Positions 34,375 through 45,247 of a stretch of DNA of 64,000 nucleotides are shown in pieces. Both the position numbers and the translations under genes were made by a program. The stretch is from Euphorbia lathyris (lineage: Eukaryota; Streptophyta; Magnoliopsida; Malpighiales; Euphorbiaceae): positions 87,604,441-87,668,440 of the forward strand of contig NC_088914.1 of NCBI RefSeq assembly GCF_963576675.1, given 5' to 3'. Within the stretch, counting starts at the first letter, position 1. Each line of letters begins with the position of its first letter. The notes beneath the pieces were generated by a model, which did not search any database, was not told the origin of the DNA, and saw only the letters and a program-made list of their open reading frames with translations.

Positions 34375-36462
34375 CTATTTGATAAACCTCTTTGTCATTG
34401 CCGCCCAATCGGTCTTAACATGCATCGGAAGTGACATATACCACATCAACGGCTCACCCATCAATGAATTACAGAACAAACTGGTGATCTCTTCTTCCTT
34501 AAAACCCAAAGGCCCCATGGCCGACAAGTAGAAGTGAAGGTGTTCCATAGGATCTTTGTTGCCATTATACTTACTGACCCTCGGTAGCGAAAGCTTGATA
34601 GGTCCGATCTGTATCGCGAAGCGCTCTGCAGTCCTGTCCTCAGCTCTTTGGTACTTTTCTAGAAATAAATCTGACAATCAATCCCAATCATGCTTGCAAG
34701 AGTCGGGTAATGAGTGGAACCACCCCAAAGGCTCGCCTATTAGCGAATGGTGGAACCACTGAGCAATCTCGTCCACCCCGAAGGATTCAACAAACATATC
34801 GTGCATATATTCACGCAAGTGCACATCGGGATTCTCTCCACCACTAAACAGACTCAACTCTGGCACAATAGTCCGAGATGGCCCTTCCCCAGTCTCTTCG
34901 GTGCTATCTTCATCATACGGTGCTCCACCGTCCAAACCTTCATCCATCGGTTCACCCTTCTGTTCCTTGCCAAGGAAGGACACATATAGACCATTTCCTA
35001 CATTGCTCTTTTCGTCGGAGTCCAACAACTCCTCTTCGCCTTCCTCGAAGGATTCCATTACTACACTTTCTCTCAAACCGACTCCGATCATGCTCACCCT
35101 ATGATTAGGCAATGGATTACGCCTAGTGGAAGGGTTCGCTGACGAAGGATCAGCTATCTTCTTCTCCTCAATCAAATCTTGGATCTCGTGCTTCAACCTC
35201 TCACAGTTCTCAATAGTATGCCCATAACTGCTGTGGAATTTGCAGTATCCCCTAGCTTGTATCTGCTGAGTGGGCGGAGTTTTGTTATAAGGAGTAAGAG
35301 CTTTCAACAACCCCTTTTTCTGCAATCGTTCGAAAACTTTTTCGTAGGTCTGATCAAATTTGGCGAACTGCCTCTTTTCGATAGCATTAAGATCAAGCAC
35401 TTTCACTGCTGCAGATTCTGCACTCACACTTGGCCCTCCGGCACTATATCCAGACTTTGTCCACTTGGTATAAGCTTTCTTTGGTTCTCCGTCCCCCTCA
35501 ACTGTCAAGGCGCAGCTATATATTTGGTTGAAATCGGTAAAAGGCATGTACCACAGCTCATTCTTAATATACGGCAATGTGTTACCGACTACCATTCGGA
35601 TCTGATCCTGCTCAAGCGGCTTCTGCTTCATAACCGCAGCCTTGGCCCTCCATCTTCTTATAAAATCGGAAAAAGATTCCCCAGTCTGCTGCTTAGTGCT
35701 CTCAAGCTCCTTCAAAGTGACCTCAAGCATGGTGTTGAAGCTATACTGAGCGATGAATGACTTCGCTAACTCTTTCCAATCCCTCTTCGTCACCATCGGC
35801 AACGCATGAAACCATGTGAGGGCAGCCCCCTCCAGATAAGTGTTAAACAGCCCCAGGACTTGATCCTCAGTCAGGATCGTGTGTTTCATCACAGCAACAT
35901 ACTGATTCATGTGGGCAGTGGGATCCCCAGTTCCATCGAACTTTTTCATGTCAGGGAGCCGGAATTTCAAAGGCAAAGCAGTTGCCGATAAACAATTCTT
36001 CAAGTTATAAAAGTCCTGACTCCTGGAACTTCCCCCACGTAGATCATGCACCTCCTGAGTGATGTGTTGCTTCCACTCCTCTTCCTTAGCTTTCTCTTTC
36101 TCAAGCTGTTTCCGGATATAATCCTGATAGTCGTCCTCATTCCCAAAGCGGGGACCATCGTTCACCTCATTCTCAGCGTGCTTACTGCCACTCTTGTCAT
36201 CCTTCATGGCCAACTTAGCTATCTGGGCCACTATCGCGGCTAACTGCTCATTAATGTTATTCACAGAGTTTTCCAATCCGGCCACTTTTTCGTCGGTCGC
36301 AGACATACTGACGGAAGAATGAGTATACTCGGACGAAGGTGATTTCGAAGCCACAACTGCCGATTCAGAACTGTCAATCTGCAGCTGATCAAACTGCCTG
36401 ACTAACCGGTTACTCTCGCGAAACCACAACAGCTTAATGATGAAGTCTGCACGAACGGTCAT
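34375..36462 (-). pseudogene. Tat gag with three capsid-like units
   Basis: Gag from the ATG at 36462. An N-terminal coiled coil (about residues 55-85) and a charged linker precede capsid unit 1 (FDGTGDPTAHMNQY...LTWFHALP, nt about 35940-35743, continuing to DFIRRWRAKA). A CKFHSSYGHTIENC zinc-binding motif typical of Tat gag follows. Then, unusually, unit 2 (FSGGENPDVHLREY...LGWFHSLP, about 34842-34640) and unit 3 (YNGNKDPMEHLHFY...LMWYMSLP, about 34575-34375) follow in tandem, and unit 4 starts at 34293. Stops: TGA 34678-34680 within unit 2 and TAG 34375-34377 after unit 3. Confidence 0.88.
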
Positions 36463-38372
36463 CCATTAGTATGTATGCATGATTTTATATGCATGATTCG
36501 TGGTGTGTGCGTTTATTTATTTACGGATATATAAGATAAGAAGAACAAACGTTAGCCTAATTACACGTATCACAGCATCTCTCTTCCACCCTTATTCCTC
36601 CACACACTCGATGGTCCAAGTCTCTTTCCTAGGATTTTGGTTTGGGGCTCACATTGCGGTCCAGGGGACGCGTGATGCCGATGATTATTGCGGAAAAGTA
36701 AATCATCCATCAGACAATACAGTTCGTTTTAACGTATCAGCGTTCAGTGACTAAGATATCGACCAAATGGATTGTCCTTTCGGAATAACCCGTCTTTTGT
36801 CATTTTGCGAGACGCATTAGTTCGGGGTTTGACTCCCTTTTGAGCGTATCTCGGATTTAGACGCGGTACGAGTTATTCTTCTGGTTCAATCGTTCGTTAT
36901 TAACAATGACTCGTTCCCTTTTATTCGCGTGGGTTCGTGTCTCGATTTTTGGATTACGACGGGATCTTTTGGATCTATCGAGAGACGTAACCACGTGTTT
37001 ATTTAGTGATGAAATCACTTTTTATTTTAAGGAACAGACTCATCGCGTAACGTGTTTGTTTTTAGCGTTAAGAATCCGTTTGCTCGTTTTGGCTACGTAA
37101 AAAGACGGCGAGTCTTATTTGAGCGCACGATAATCTTTTGGCTATTAACAACTTTTATTTCTTTCTAGTTTACGGGATATACCATCCTAGCGTGGTTATA
37201 GAAAATCAACGTTTCGTTGAATCGCATGCTTATTCGAAGCAGGGATATTACCGTTCTTTTTCATTTAGGCACGAGTTAAGCAAACACGCAGATCGGTCCA
37301 TACTTCTTGTAGTTTTGGTAACGGTCGAAATGATCGAGCCATTAGTCAAACCCACAGTCTCGTCCATATGGTGCAATCACACGGTTTCTTGTCTTAATTC
37401 GGCTTCATGATTTTAAACGGCGTATATACCAGTTCAAGGCACGTATTTAACGACATTGGTTCATTTTCTTTAACTACTCTCGGGATTGACATATATCGTA
37501 AATACAGAATGATTTTGGTCGTTTGATTTTCTTTTATTTTCTTAGTCACTTTTGCGGACACGTCCATTTCTCTTAAGAACAACGCAAGGCATAACGTAAG
37601 AGCTCGTCTTTTATTCGGAAGGGACGGGCCATGTTTGCAAAACTCTTTACGTTACAACCGGGTCGTTCAAAACAGAAATGTTCTTTGTTTTCGTTCTGTC
37701 ATAATCTCGTTTTATCCCAACCTATTTAAAGAATGTGAATAACGGCTACCGTTAATATAGTCTTTTGAATCGAGATATAACTATACTCAATACCAAACCG
37801 ATTCATACTAATACGTGCTTACGTCATAACGCATTTCCTGAACAGGTGCCTTCTTCGGGACACGGAAAGGGGCCAGACGGGTCGCACAAGTTCATTCATA
37901 CGAGATGACTAAGTCGTCTTTAGTTCGAATCGTTTCGATGTTTTGGGGTAGTTTGTATATCGGTTTAAGAGTATATATTAACGTATCATTTCATTTTCTT
38001 TACATATTTTAGGATTAGACACGTATCATGGCCATTTGAAAACACGAACTGATTCATTTATCACATCAAAAATGGTAACGGGTAATCCTATGGCAACTTC
38101 TAAGGCTACTATATGCTGACACGGCTGATCGCGGGACCTCACAGGACCGCACAAATTTGCCCCTAACGAATGGATGGGGACCCTTTGGCGCCTTACTGTA
38201 AGGGGGAACTTACACTAGCCTCTTTCGAGCGACGAATGGACTCTCGCTAGAGGTTTCGCGGAAATTACCCAAAAGGTTTGCAATAATGCTTATGAATGCA
38301 TACGAAAAGAAATAATACGATCCGTCCCCGTTAAGGGCTTAATACACGCCTTCCGGAATCAAATTTCTCGCT
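36463..38372 (-). other. Tat untranslated leader between PBS and gag
   Basis: About 1.9 kb without a gene on either strand. Sequence is of medium GC content with no tandem repeat. Expected to contain packaging and dimerisation signals; I can identify none. Confidence 0.6.
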
Positions 38373-38390
38373 TCCCCAGCGGAGTCGCCA
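38373..38390 (-). promoter_or_regulatory. Primer-binding site of Tat element
   Basis: TGGCGACTCCGCTGGGGA on the minus strand, two bases from the 5' LTR. Differs at one position from the PBS at 48081-48098. The primer tRNA is not assigned here. Confidence 0.85.
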
Positions 38391-38392
38391 CT

Positions 38393-41078
38393 TGTTAGAC
38401 GAGGTACCGCGGCCTAATCTCCCGGGCGGACCGGGGGGTGGACACCTCATGGCGACGTAAGCGGTGATTGGCGCCGAAAGCAACCAATCGTGGAATCAAG
38501 CTGCTCGGCAGGATCGGAGCTCGGAGTATGGAAGAGTCGCCACCCACGAATGGGAAAATGAACACCGATCCCTTGCGGGAGACCGGTGAGGGTTCGGGAA
38601 ACTTAGGTACGAGCCGAGAAGGCTAGCTCCTTTCCGGAGAAAGGCTACTAGGCACCCCGACATTGCCCGGTTATGAACCACCGGCCTCCTACTCAGCGTG
38701 TTAGGCGATAACGGACTAATCGCATATTTCTTTAAGTTTAAAATTCATTTGAAACCTTTTCTTTCTCGTTTTGAAAACCGTTTTCAGCATTTATCGAAAG
38801 CCATTTTGGTAAAGAATCACCCATTTACATCAGTTCAAAATACATAGGAGAGAGAGGGGGGAGAAGAAAGAATTGATTTGTTTACAATGTGATTTATGCT
38901 TCGTATTACACACTAACTCTAAACTAAACTCACTTCCCAAAAATGAGTTTATTTACATGGTTCGTACCTTAATCGCCGTTGGAACGATTTAGGTACGTTT
39001 CAAAACCCCGTTAATGACGTTCACTCGAATCGCCGTTGGAACGACTCGAGCGTTTGAAAATGTTGAGATAAAAGCTTTAACAAGAAAACGTGATTAAACA
39101 TACAAGTCAATTTATTTTGTACAAAAACCATTTAATTAGGAAAATAATTCAAAACTCCATTACGTACAATTTAAGAAACGGTTTTAATTACAAGGTTCGC
39201 TTAATCCGTCGTTAGAACGAATTAAGGTTTTAAAACGTGATGTTTTAGAAACGGTTTAAAGTGATAAGAAAACCTTTTATTTACACCTTAAGAACGTCTA
39301 AAAAGCTTTAATTTAAACCCACCAATTAAACTCTCTTTTTTGTGATTTATTTTCCCTTTTTTCACTCCATTACCTTACTAGAATATAATAACAACAAATG
39401 ATAAATTGAATCTCAAATCCAACCCATCAAAACATTTTCCCAAATAATATATATATAAGAAATTTGAAAGGAAAAGAAGAAAAGTATATGTATACATATT
39501 TTGATAGAAATGATACTATACATATATATTTAAAAGATAAACAATAAAGACTTTGATTAATAGATAAAAATGATAATAATATCCCCAAATAATGAGAAAT
39601 TAGCTTTTGACCCCAAAATGCCCAAATAGGTCTAGTTTAAATGAATAAAAAGGAAAATCTATATATATATACATATACTTTTATTAAATCACATTAATAA
39701 TATATAAACACATTAAATAACTATATGTACAAAGTATTTCAAAATAGCTTGAAAGTATGTGTTACATAAATATACATATATATATAAAGGACCAAAGGTC
39801 TAAAAGTTGAGAAAGAGGGACCAAAACAGCATTTTTTACATTTCAGCAGCTTTACCGACGGAAAATCCGTCGGTAAACAGCCTTTAGTGACAGAAACGAA
39901 AAATTACAGAACTGCTCCAACTATTTCCAGATTTATTCAAACACCTTAAATTAGATCTATTCTATCGTTTTGGAACTCCGAACTACCAAAAATGGATCAT
40001 AGTCTATAACGGAGGTTCTTAAACGATGTTTTTTATTTAAAACGTTATTTAGAAAAATTTTCTAAAACTTATAATTACAACGTTTTTAATACCCGAACTA
40101 CCTTTGAATCGGATCACGGTTCGTATTGGGATATTAAAACGAGGTTTTTATTTTAAAAACAAAACCGAATGTTTATCTAATACGAGACGGAAATTAAATA
40201 AATACGAAAAATTAAATAAAACATGATAAATAAATAAATAACTAAATAAATAAAATTATCACATAAAAATAAATAAATAAAAGAAATAAATAAAATAAAA
40301 TAAAACGAGTCTAGTCCTCGGATAATACCTCAAGTTCGGTATCTGACAGTCGAAGTCGGTCGATTCCACGAGTAGTGATTTTCCGGTGTTTTTTATGTTT
40401 TTGATAAAATATTTAACTTTTTGGAGATTTTCAATTTTTAGGAAAAAAAATGTTCTCTCCCAAAAAAATCAACTTTCTCTCTCTAGAAAATGTTCTAGTG
40501 TGAGAAGCTCTCCAAAATCCTCCTCCTAAATGCATGGGGATCCGTGCCTTATATAGGCAACGGATCCCCGGAAACTTTGGCCGACGTCCGAAGAAAATTG
40601 GGCGTCGCCTAAAGCCGGTTGTGCGAACGCCCAACCTAGTTGGGCGTACGCCCAACTTCAGTTGGGCGCGCGCCCAACTAACGTTGGGCGTCCGCCCAAC
40701 GTCGCTGGGCGCTCGCCCAGCGGCTGCCGGGCGCGTTCGCCCAGCGGCCATCGGGCCTGCGTCACGCGTTGTCGGGCGCGCGCGCCCCACAGTCATCGAG
40801 CGCGCGTCCCGCGCTGCCGGGCGTGCGCGCCCAACGGACGTCAAGCGTGTGCCCCGCGCTGCCGGGCGTGCGTCCAACTGTCGTCGGACACGCGTCGGCT
40901 GCCGCTAGGCGCTCGTACCACGTCGCTGAGCACTCGCGAGCCGTCCACTTGACGACCGTGACTCACATTAACTTTTCCTTTCTTATTATATATTTTTGTT
41001 TTAAAACTTCCGGAATCAACCGCTTCGATCGTCTTGTTTACAGGTTTTCGTCATAGGTCCTCCGACTCGGTGTCTACA
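38393..41078 (-). repeat. Tat element 5' LTR
   Basis: 2686 bp partner of 21738-24397. TATA box in inverted repeat at 40536-40569; palindrome array about 40575-40860, with more differences from its partner there than elsewhere. It contains a perfect 12-bp-arm inverted repeat at 39851-39877 (ACCGACGGA/TCCGTCGGT core), imperfect in the other LTR. Confidence 0.93.
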
Positions 41079-41355
41079 ACAACCCTTCTGCCGCTCTTGC
41101 AAAGCTGAGCTACACTCAGCAGATTGTATTTGAGACCTTTAACTAGGGAGACAGACTCAATAGTTGGGTTACCTCCGATAGTACCTGAGCCGACTATCTT
41201 ACCCTTCTTGTTGTCTCCAAAGCTTACACTTCCACCTCGTTAAGCTCTAGTGTGATGAACTGAGTTTCATCACCTGTCATATGCCTTGAGCATGCGCTGT
41301 CTATATACCATAGTTTTGACTTCTCCACGCATGTCAAGCTGACCTGCAGTTTAAA
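41079..41355 (-). pseudogene. Sirevirus pol: protease region
   Basis: Minus strand between gag and the Tat insertion. Protease active-site motif WYIDSACSRHMTGDETQF, then SFGDNKKGKIVGSGTIG and GLKYNLLSVAQLC, the typical copia protease to integrase linker. A one-base shift near 41245 breaks the frame, and the gag stop TAG (41356-41358) precedes it in the same frame. Cut at 41083 by the Tat element and continued at 21737. Confidence 0.88.
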
Positions 41356-43125
41356 CTATTCATTTTTAGGTACCCAATTTCCTTTGGGTCCTCTCTTGTT
41401 AGTATAAACAGGTGCAAAATCATATTTTAACTTGTGACGGCATACTTTTATGGTGTGGCCTGGCTTACCACAGAAATCACAAAAAGGTACCCTTTGTGGG
41501 TTGAACTGAGTATAGTCAGCATTATTGTGTTGGGCATGCCAACATACTTTTGTGGTATGCCCTTTTCTTCCGCAGAAGTCACATTGGACAGTCCGCTTGT
41601 TATGCCAACACACATCCTTTGTGTGTCCCCTTTTTTCACAACACTCACATTGAGTAAATTGCTTATGCTGACTAGTATTTGCGTACTCAGCATGGGGTTT
41701 ATTTCTATTTGGGCCCTTCCCTTGACTCTGTAACATTGTGATATCCTTTCTAAGTTTCTTTGACTCAGATTGAACCTCCGTGACAAACTTATGTAGGATT
41801 TGCATGTTGGTATGCAAGTCAGAGTTGTCCTGGAGAAGATATCGGAGGTCACTCAGTTTGACCTCTTCAATCTCATCACAGCGCCTGCTGAGTGCCTTAA
41901 TCTTTTTGTTACACTTCTTAGTTAGTGTATATAAGTCACTCAGGGCATTTACCATTTCATTTCTAAGCAAAAGTAAGGATGTTACCTCATTGTTGTTTTC
42001 CTCCTGCTCGGAATCTTCAGAGAGGTCAGCTTGCTCAGATTGGGATTGGTCAGCTCCATCATCTGCCATGAAACATATGTTGGCTGTTTCATTTTGCTCA
42101 GCTTCGGATGATGTTGACACATCACTGTCACTCCATGTGGCTACCATAGCCTTTTTGCTTCCCTTCTTCTCCTTTTTGAGGTTGGGACAGCTTGACTTGA
42201 TGTGCCCAGTTTGATGACACTCAAAGCATGTGACAGACTTCGAGCTGTCCTTCTTGTACTTGTCATTTGACTCGGCTTTATACTTGTCATTTCTTCTAAA
42301 TGACCTTTTGCCGTTCCTATCATTCCTTCTGAACAGCTTCTTCATTTTTCTGGTGAACATGGCTATTTCCTCATCATCAGTTGACTCAGCTTCAGTCGAG
42401 TCAGCTTTCATGACAAGTGACTTTTGTTTCTTATCTTCTGATTTTTCTTTCTCTTTGGCTTCAAAGTTTTTCATAGAGATTTCATGGGTCGGCAGGGATC
42501 CGATCAGCTCATCATATTTATAGGTAGTCAAGTCTTGAGCTTCTTCTACGGCTGTTTTCTTTGCTTGCCAACTCTTAGGCAGACTTCTCAGAATTTTCTT
42601 CACATGTTCCTCTTCAGTGAAGTTCTTTCCAATCCTTTTTAGCTCATTTATAATATTTGTGAACCTTGCGTTCATTTCTGAGATGTCTTCATTCTCATTC
42701 ATCTCAAACAGCTCATAGAGTCTCATATGTTGATTGACTTTAGACTCCTTAACTTTGCTTGTGCCTTCATAGGTTACTTCAAGCTTCTTCCAAATCTCCT
42801 GTGCTGACTCGCAACCTGAAATCTTATTGTATTCTGCAGCATCTAACGCACAGTGAAGCATGTTTATAGTCGAAGCATTATTTTGTAATTTTCTGAGGTC
42901 ATCCTCTGTCCACTCAGCCTCACTTTTAACAATTTTCTCATCGTTAACAGTTTTGTATGGCACATGTGGACCTTGAACAATTGCAAGCCATGCACTCATG
43001 TTTGTGGCTTGAATAAAGTTTTTCATCCTATTCTTCCAGAATGTATAATTTGACCCAAAGAATAGGGGAGGTCTAGTGATTGATAGTCCCTCAGGGAGTA
43101 TCTGTGTTGTTTGGTTTCCTGATAA
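41356..43125 (-). pseudogene. Sirevirus gag
   Basis: Gag of the Sirevirus. The frame is open from 43125, but no ATG is found before 43026, which lies after the conserved PLFFGSNYTFWKNR motif, so the original start codon seems lost. Capsid region with WLAIVQGPHVP, LDAAEYNKISGCESAQEIW and ILRSLPKSW, followed by a charged linker and four CCHC zinc knuckles: CFECHQTGHIKSSC, CECCEKRGHTKDVC, CDFCGRKGHTTKVC, CDFCGKPGHTIKVC. Ends at TAG 41356-41358. Marked as pseudogene because of the missing start and the broken polyprotein downstream. Confidence 0.88.
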
Positions 43126-43237
43126 TTAGTTCCAAGGGGGGGGGGGGTTAGAAACCGAGTGCTATTCTCACCCATTTTTAGGGATCAGCTCAAGATTGTT
43201 AAATCTTAGAGTAGTGAGCTTAGTCTCTGATACCACT
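43126..43237 (-). other. Sirevirus leader with PBS and LTR-like segment
   Basis: PBS TGGTATCAGAG (minus, 43225-43235), two bases from the LTR, complementary to initiator tRNA-Met. Nearby, 43118-43146 repeats the LTR terminal sequence (CTGATAATTAGTTCCAAGGG) with a longer run of G. Confidence 0.85.
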
Positions 43238-44645
43238 TGTTGGTCCCTGATAATTAGTTCCAAGGGGGGGTTAGGAACTAATATAACTTTTTCGCGTTTT
43301 AATTAAGCTGACTGGAAGTAATTTTGAGAGTTTATTAACTCTGCTTTTGGTCAGCTTGGTGAGATATGTTTGAAGACAGCTTTAGTCAGATGTTGACTAA
43401 AATTGTTTTCTTGTGAGTTGAGAATTGACACTCTTGGAGATCAGCTTCTAACTCAGCACCACTTATTTACTCAAGGTCAGCTTAGCCAATTTATATGCTG
43501 AGTAAATTTAGCAAACAACACATACAATATAAGAGAGAGTTCAGAGATTACTCAGTATCACTTATCCTGGTTTGGCCTTTCTGCCTACGTCCAGTCCCCA
43601 GAGTCCTCCGGGCTTTTTGAATCCAATACTGAGCTCTTTAACGGTAGAGCACAAACCAATTACAAGGCAGTTGAATATGCAAGAGTACCTTCCTCTATTC
43701 GTCTACTCAACTCCTACTAAGTGCTACAACCCAGCACCTAGATTTCTCTACCACTGAATGCTTACAACCAAGCACTCAACTTAACACTCTCAATATTCCT
43801 ATTGATCACAAACTTGTTCTTTTTATGCTAAAGAACACTTTAGATGATTACACAACAATCAAACTAGCATTTACACAGAGAATAGAAAAGTGGGTGTAAG
43901 ATCCTTTTGTATTTGAGTGCTTTCAAGATTTTCTCTCTTTTTATTTTTCTCTTTATACTTCAGTGATAATCCAAGGTTCTTTATTGTCCTTTTATAGAAG
44001 GAAATTGCAGATTTGGATCCTTGAATTGTTGTTACCGTTAACACCAAAACGGCTCTTTTGGGGAACAATTTCTGGTTAGTCTTCAGACTGCTCCGCCATT
44101 CCCTTTCACTGTTTTCTTCAGGCGTCAGGTTTGTCTTCTTGCGTCTGGCTTGTCTTTTTGTGCCAGTTGTCTTTTACCAATAATCCAACGTCCCATGACT
44201 CTTGGAATTAGTCTTTTAGGTGTCTTCGAGGTTCCAATTATTGGTGCAAAAGATTGGCAGACTTTGTCCTTTAGTGAATGGATCCTTCATGCTGTCCTGA
44301 CTGACATTCAGCTTTCTTCGTAATCTTCGGATGTTCGACTTCTAAGCTGAGTGCATACTTGGTCAGCTCCGTTCTGTGTAACCGCTTCTGAAGAAATCCT
44401 CAACTTTAGTCAGCTTCGTTTTGGTTCTGAGTTTTACTCCACTCAGCTTCCATTCTGTCATGCTGAGTTGCTTTCCACTCAGCTTTGCTTATGCTGACTT
44501 TTGTCCTGTCTTTACTTTATATATCTTTGTACTCAATATTGAACAAACATATTAGTACAATTAAATCAAAGCATCTAAATTTAATTGCCTCTTAATCATG
44601 GATGATTTTGTCAAATCAAAATCTTGTGGAAAAGTTGTTTCAACA
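43238..44645 (-). repeat. Sirevirus 5' LTR (right in window)
   Basis: 1408 bp, equal in length to the other LTR. TATA box (minus) 43988-43996. Followed by the CGCGC duplication and LINE ORF1. Confidence 0.93.
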
Positions 44646-45247
44646 CGCGCCGCAGTTTCCTACGAATCAAAGTGGCTGTGGATATTCGAAAGCCGATTAA
44701 GAGCGGATTGAAGGTAAAGCGCAGTGGGGGCGATTGGCTGTGGGTTCAATTCCGCTATGAGAGATTACATGGGTTTTGCTTTTATTGTGGAATTGTTGGT
44801 AATTTGGATAAATTTTGTCCTGCTCTTTTTGATTTACCTGACATGAATGTGGAAAGACAGTTTGGGTCCTTTCTTAGGGCACCTAGTAGGAGAGCAACAA
44901 TTCAGATTGGGAGAGAATGGCTTAGGGACTATTCAGGGGAGGAGGAAGGTTTTTGGAAGGAGGATTCTTTGTTGAATAGGGGAGAGAATGAGGGTATCAA
45001 GCAAGGAAAGGCTGTTAGCAGAGGTAGAAACATTGGCGATGGTCAAGGCACAACCAAGACACCACATATTCCACTCAGCAGCAATACTAGTGGTTCAAAT
45101 TCTGATTCAGGGGTGATTATGGAAGAAGGTATCATACTGGATCCTAAGAGACCAAGACTTGATAGTCTTATGGATTATATCCAGGATAATCAATCAAATA
45201 ATGAATTCAAGGTGGAACCTGATTTCCAGGCCCGCCAGGCGCAATGA
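44646..45247 (+). pseudogene. LINE ORF1, C-terminal part with zinc knuckle
   Basis: Continuation of the ORF1 begun at 3471; the frame matches after removal of the Sirevirus and one CGCGC copy. Contains RIKVAVDIRKPIKSG, the conserved LPxFCFxCG-type knuckle (GFCFYCGIVGNLDKFC, where a His usually follows), and a low-complexity tail. Stops at TGA 45245-45247, overlapping the ATG of ORF2 (ATGA, 45244-45247). Confidence 0.87.

Larger units (their letters stand above)
21738..41078 (-). mobile_element. Tat/Ogre-type Ty3/gypsy retrotransposon with antisense PMD gene
   Basis: 19.3-kb element on the minus strand. LTRs 21738-24397 (2660 bp) and 38393-41078 (2686 bp), TSD ACAAC (21733-21737, 41079-41083), PBS TGGCGACTCCGCTGGGGA, PPT GGAAAGTAGGGCGAC. 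Minus-strand order: leader, gag with multiple capsid-like units, protease, G-patch-like segment, RT, RNase H, second (archaeal-type) RNase H, integrase, structured spacer. Antisense to these is a spliced PMD gene (25607-28619), then a tandem repeat array and the 3' LTR. The second RNase H, great length and extra ORF point to the Tat lineage. gag-pol has five stop codons and three frameshifts. Confidence 0.92.
3975..44645 (-). mobile_element. Sirevirus-type Ty1/copia retrotransposon, itself twice interrupted
   Basis: Element on the minus strand with 1408-bp LTRs (3975-5382 and 43238-44645) and TSD CGCGC (3970-3974, 44646-44650). Its own sequence is in three blocks (3975-11569, 21076-21737, 41079-44645), about 11.8 kb. 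Gene order on the minus strand: PBS, gag, protease, integrase, RT, RNase H, then an extra 3' ORF (env-like position), PPT. Long extra ORF after pol, tRNA-Met primer site and several zinc knuckles in gag fit the Sirevirus group. By eye the two LTRs differ at about 16 positions (about 1 percent), so insertion was fairly recent. All ORFs are broken. Confidence 0.92.

Noticed and set aside
35179..35760. 193-residue plus-strand frame opposite Tat gag, and others at 33425 and 32860
   Set aside because: Shadow frames opposite a well-supported gag/protease; no domain, no TATA box or splice signals as in the PMD gene.
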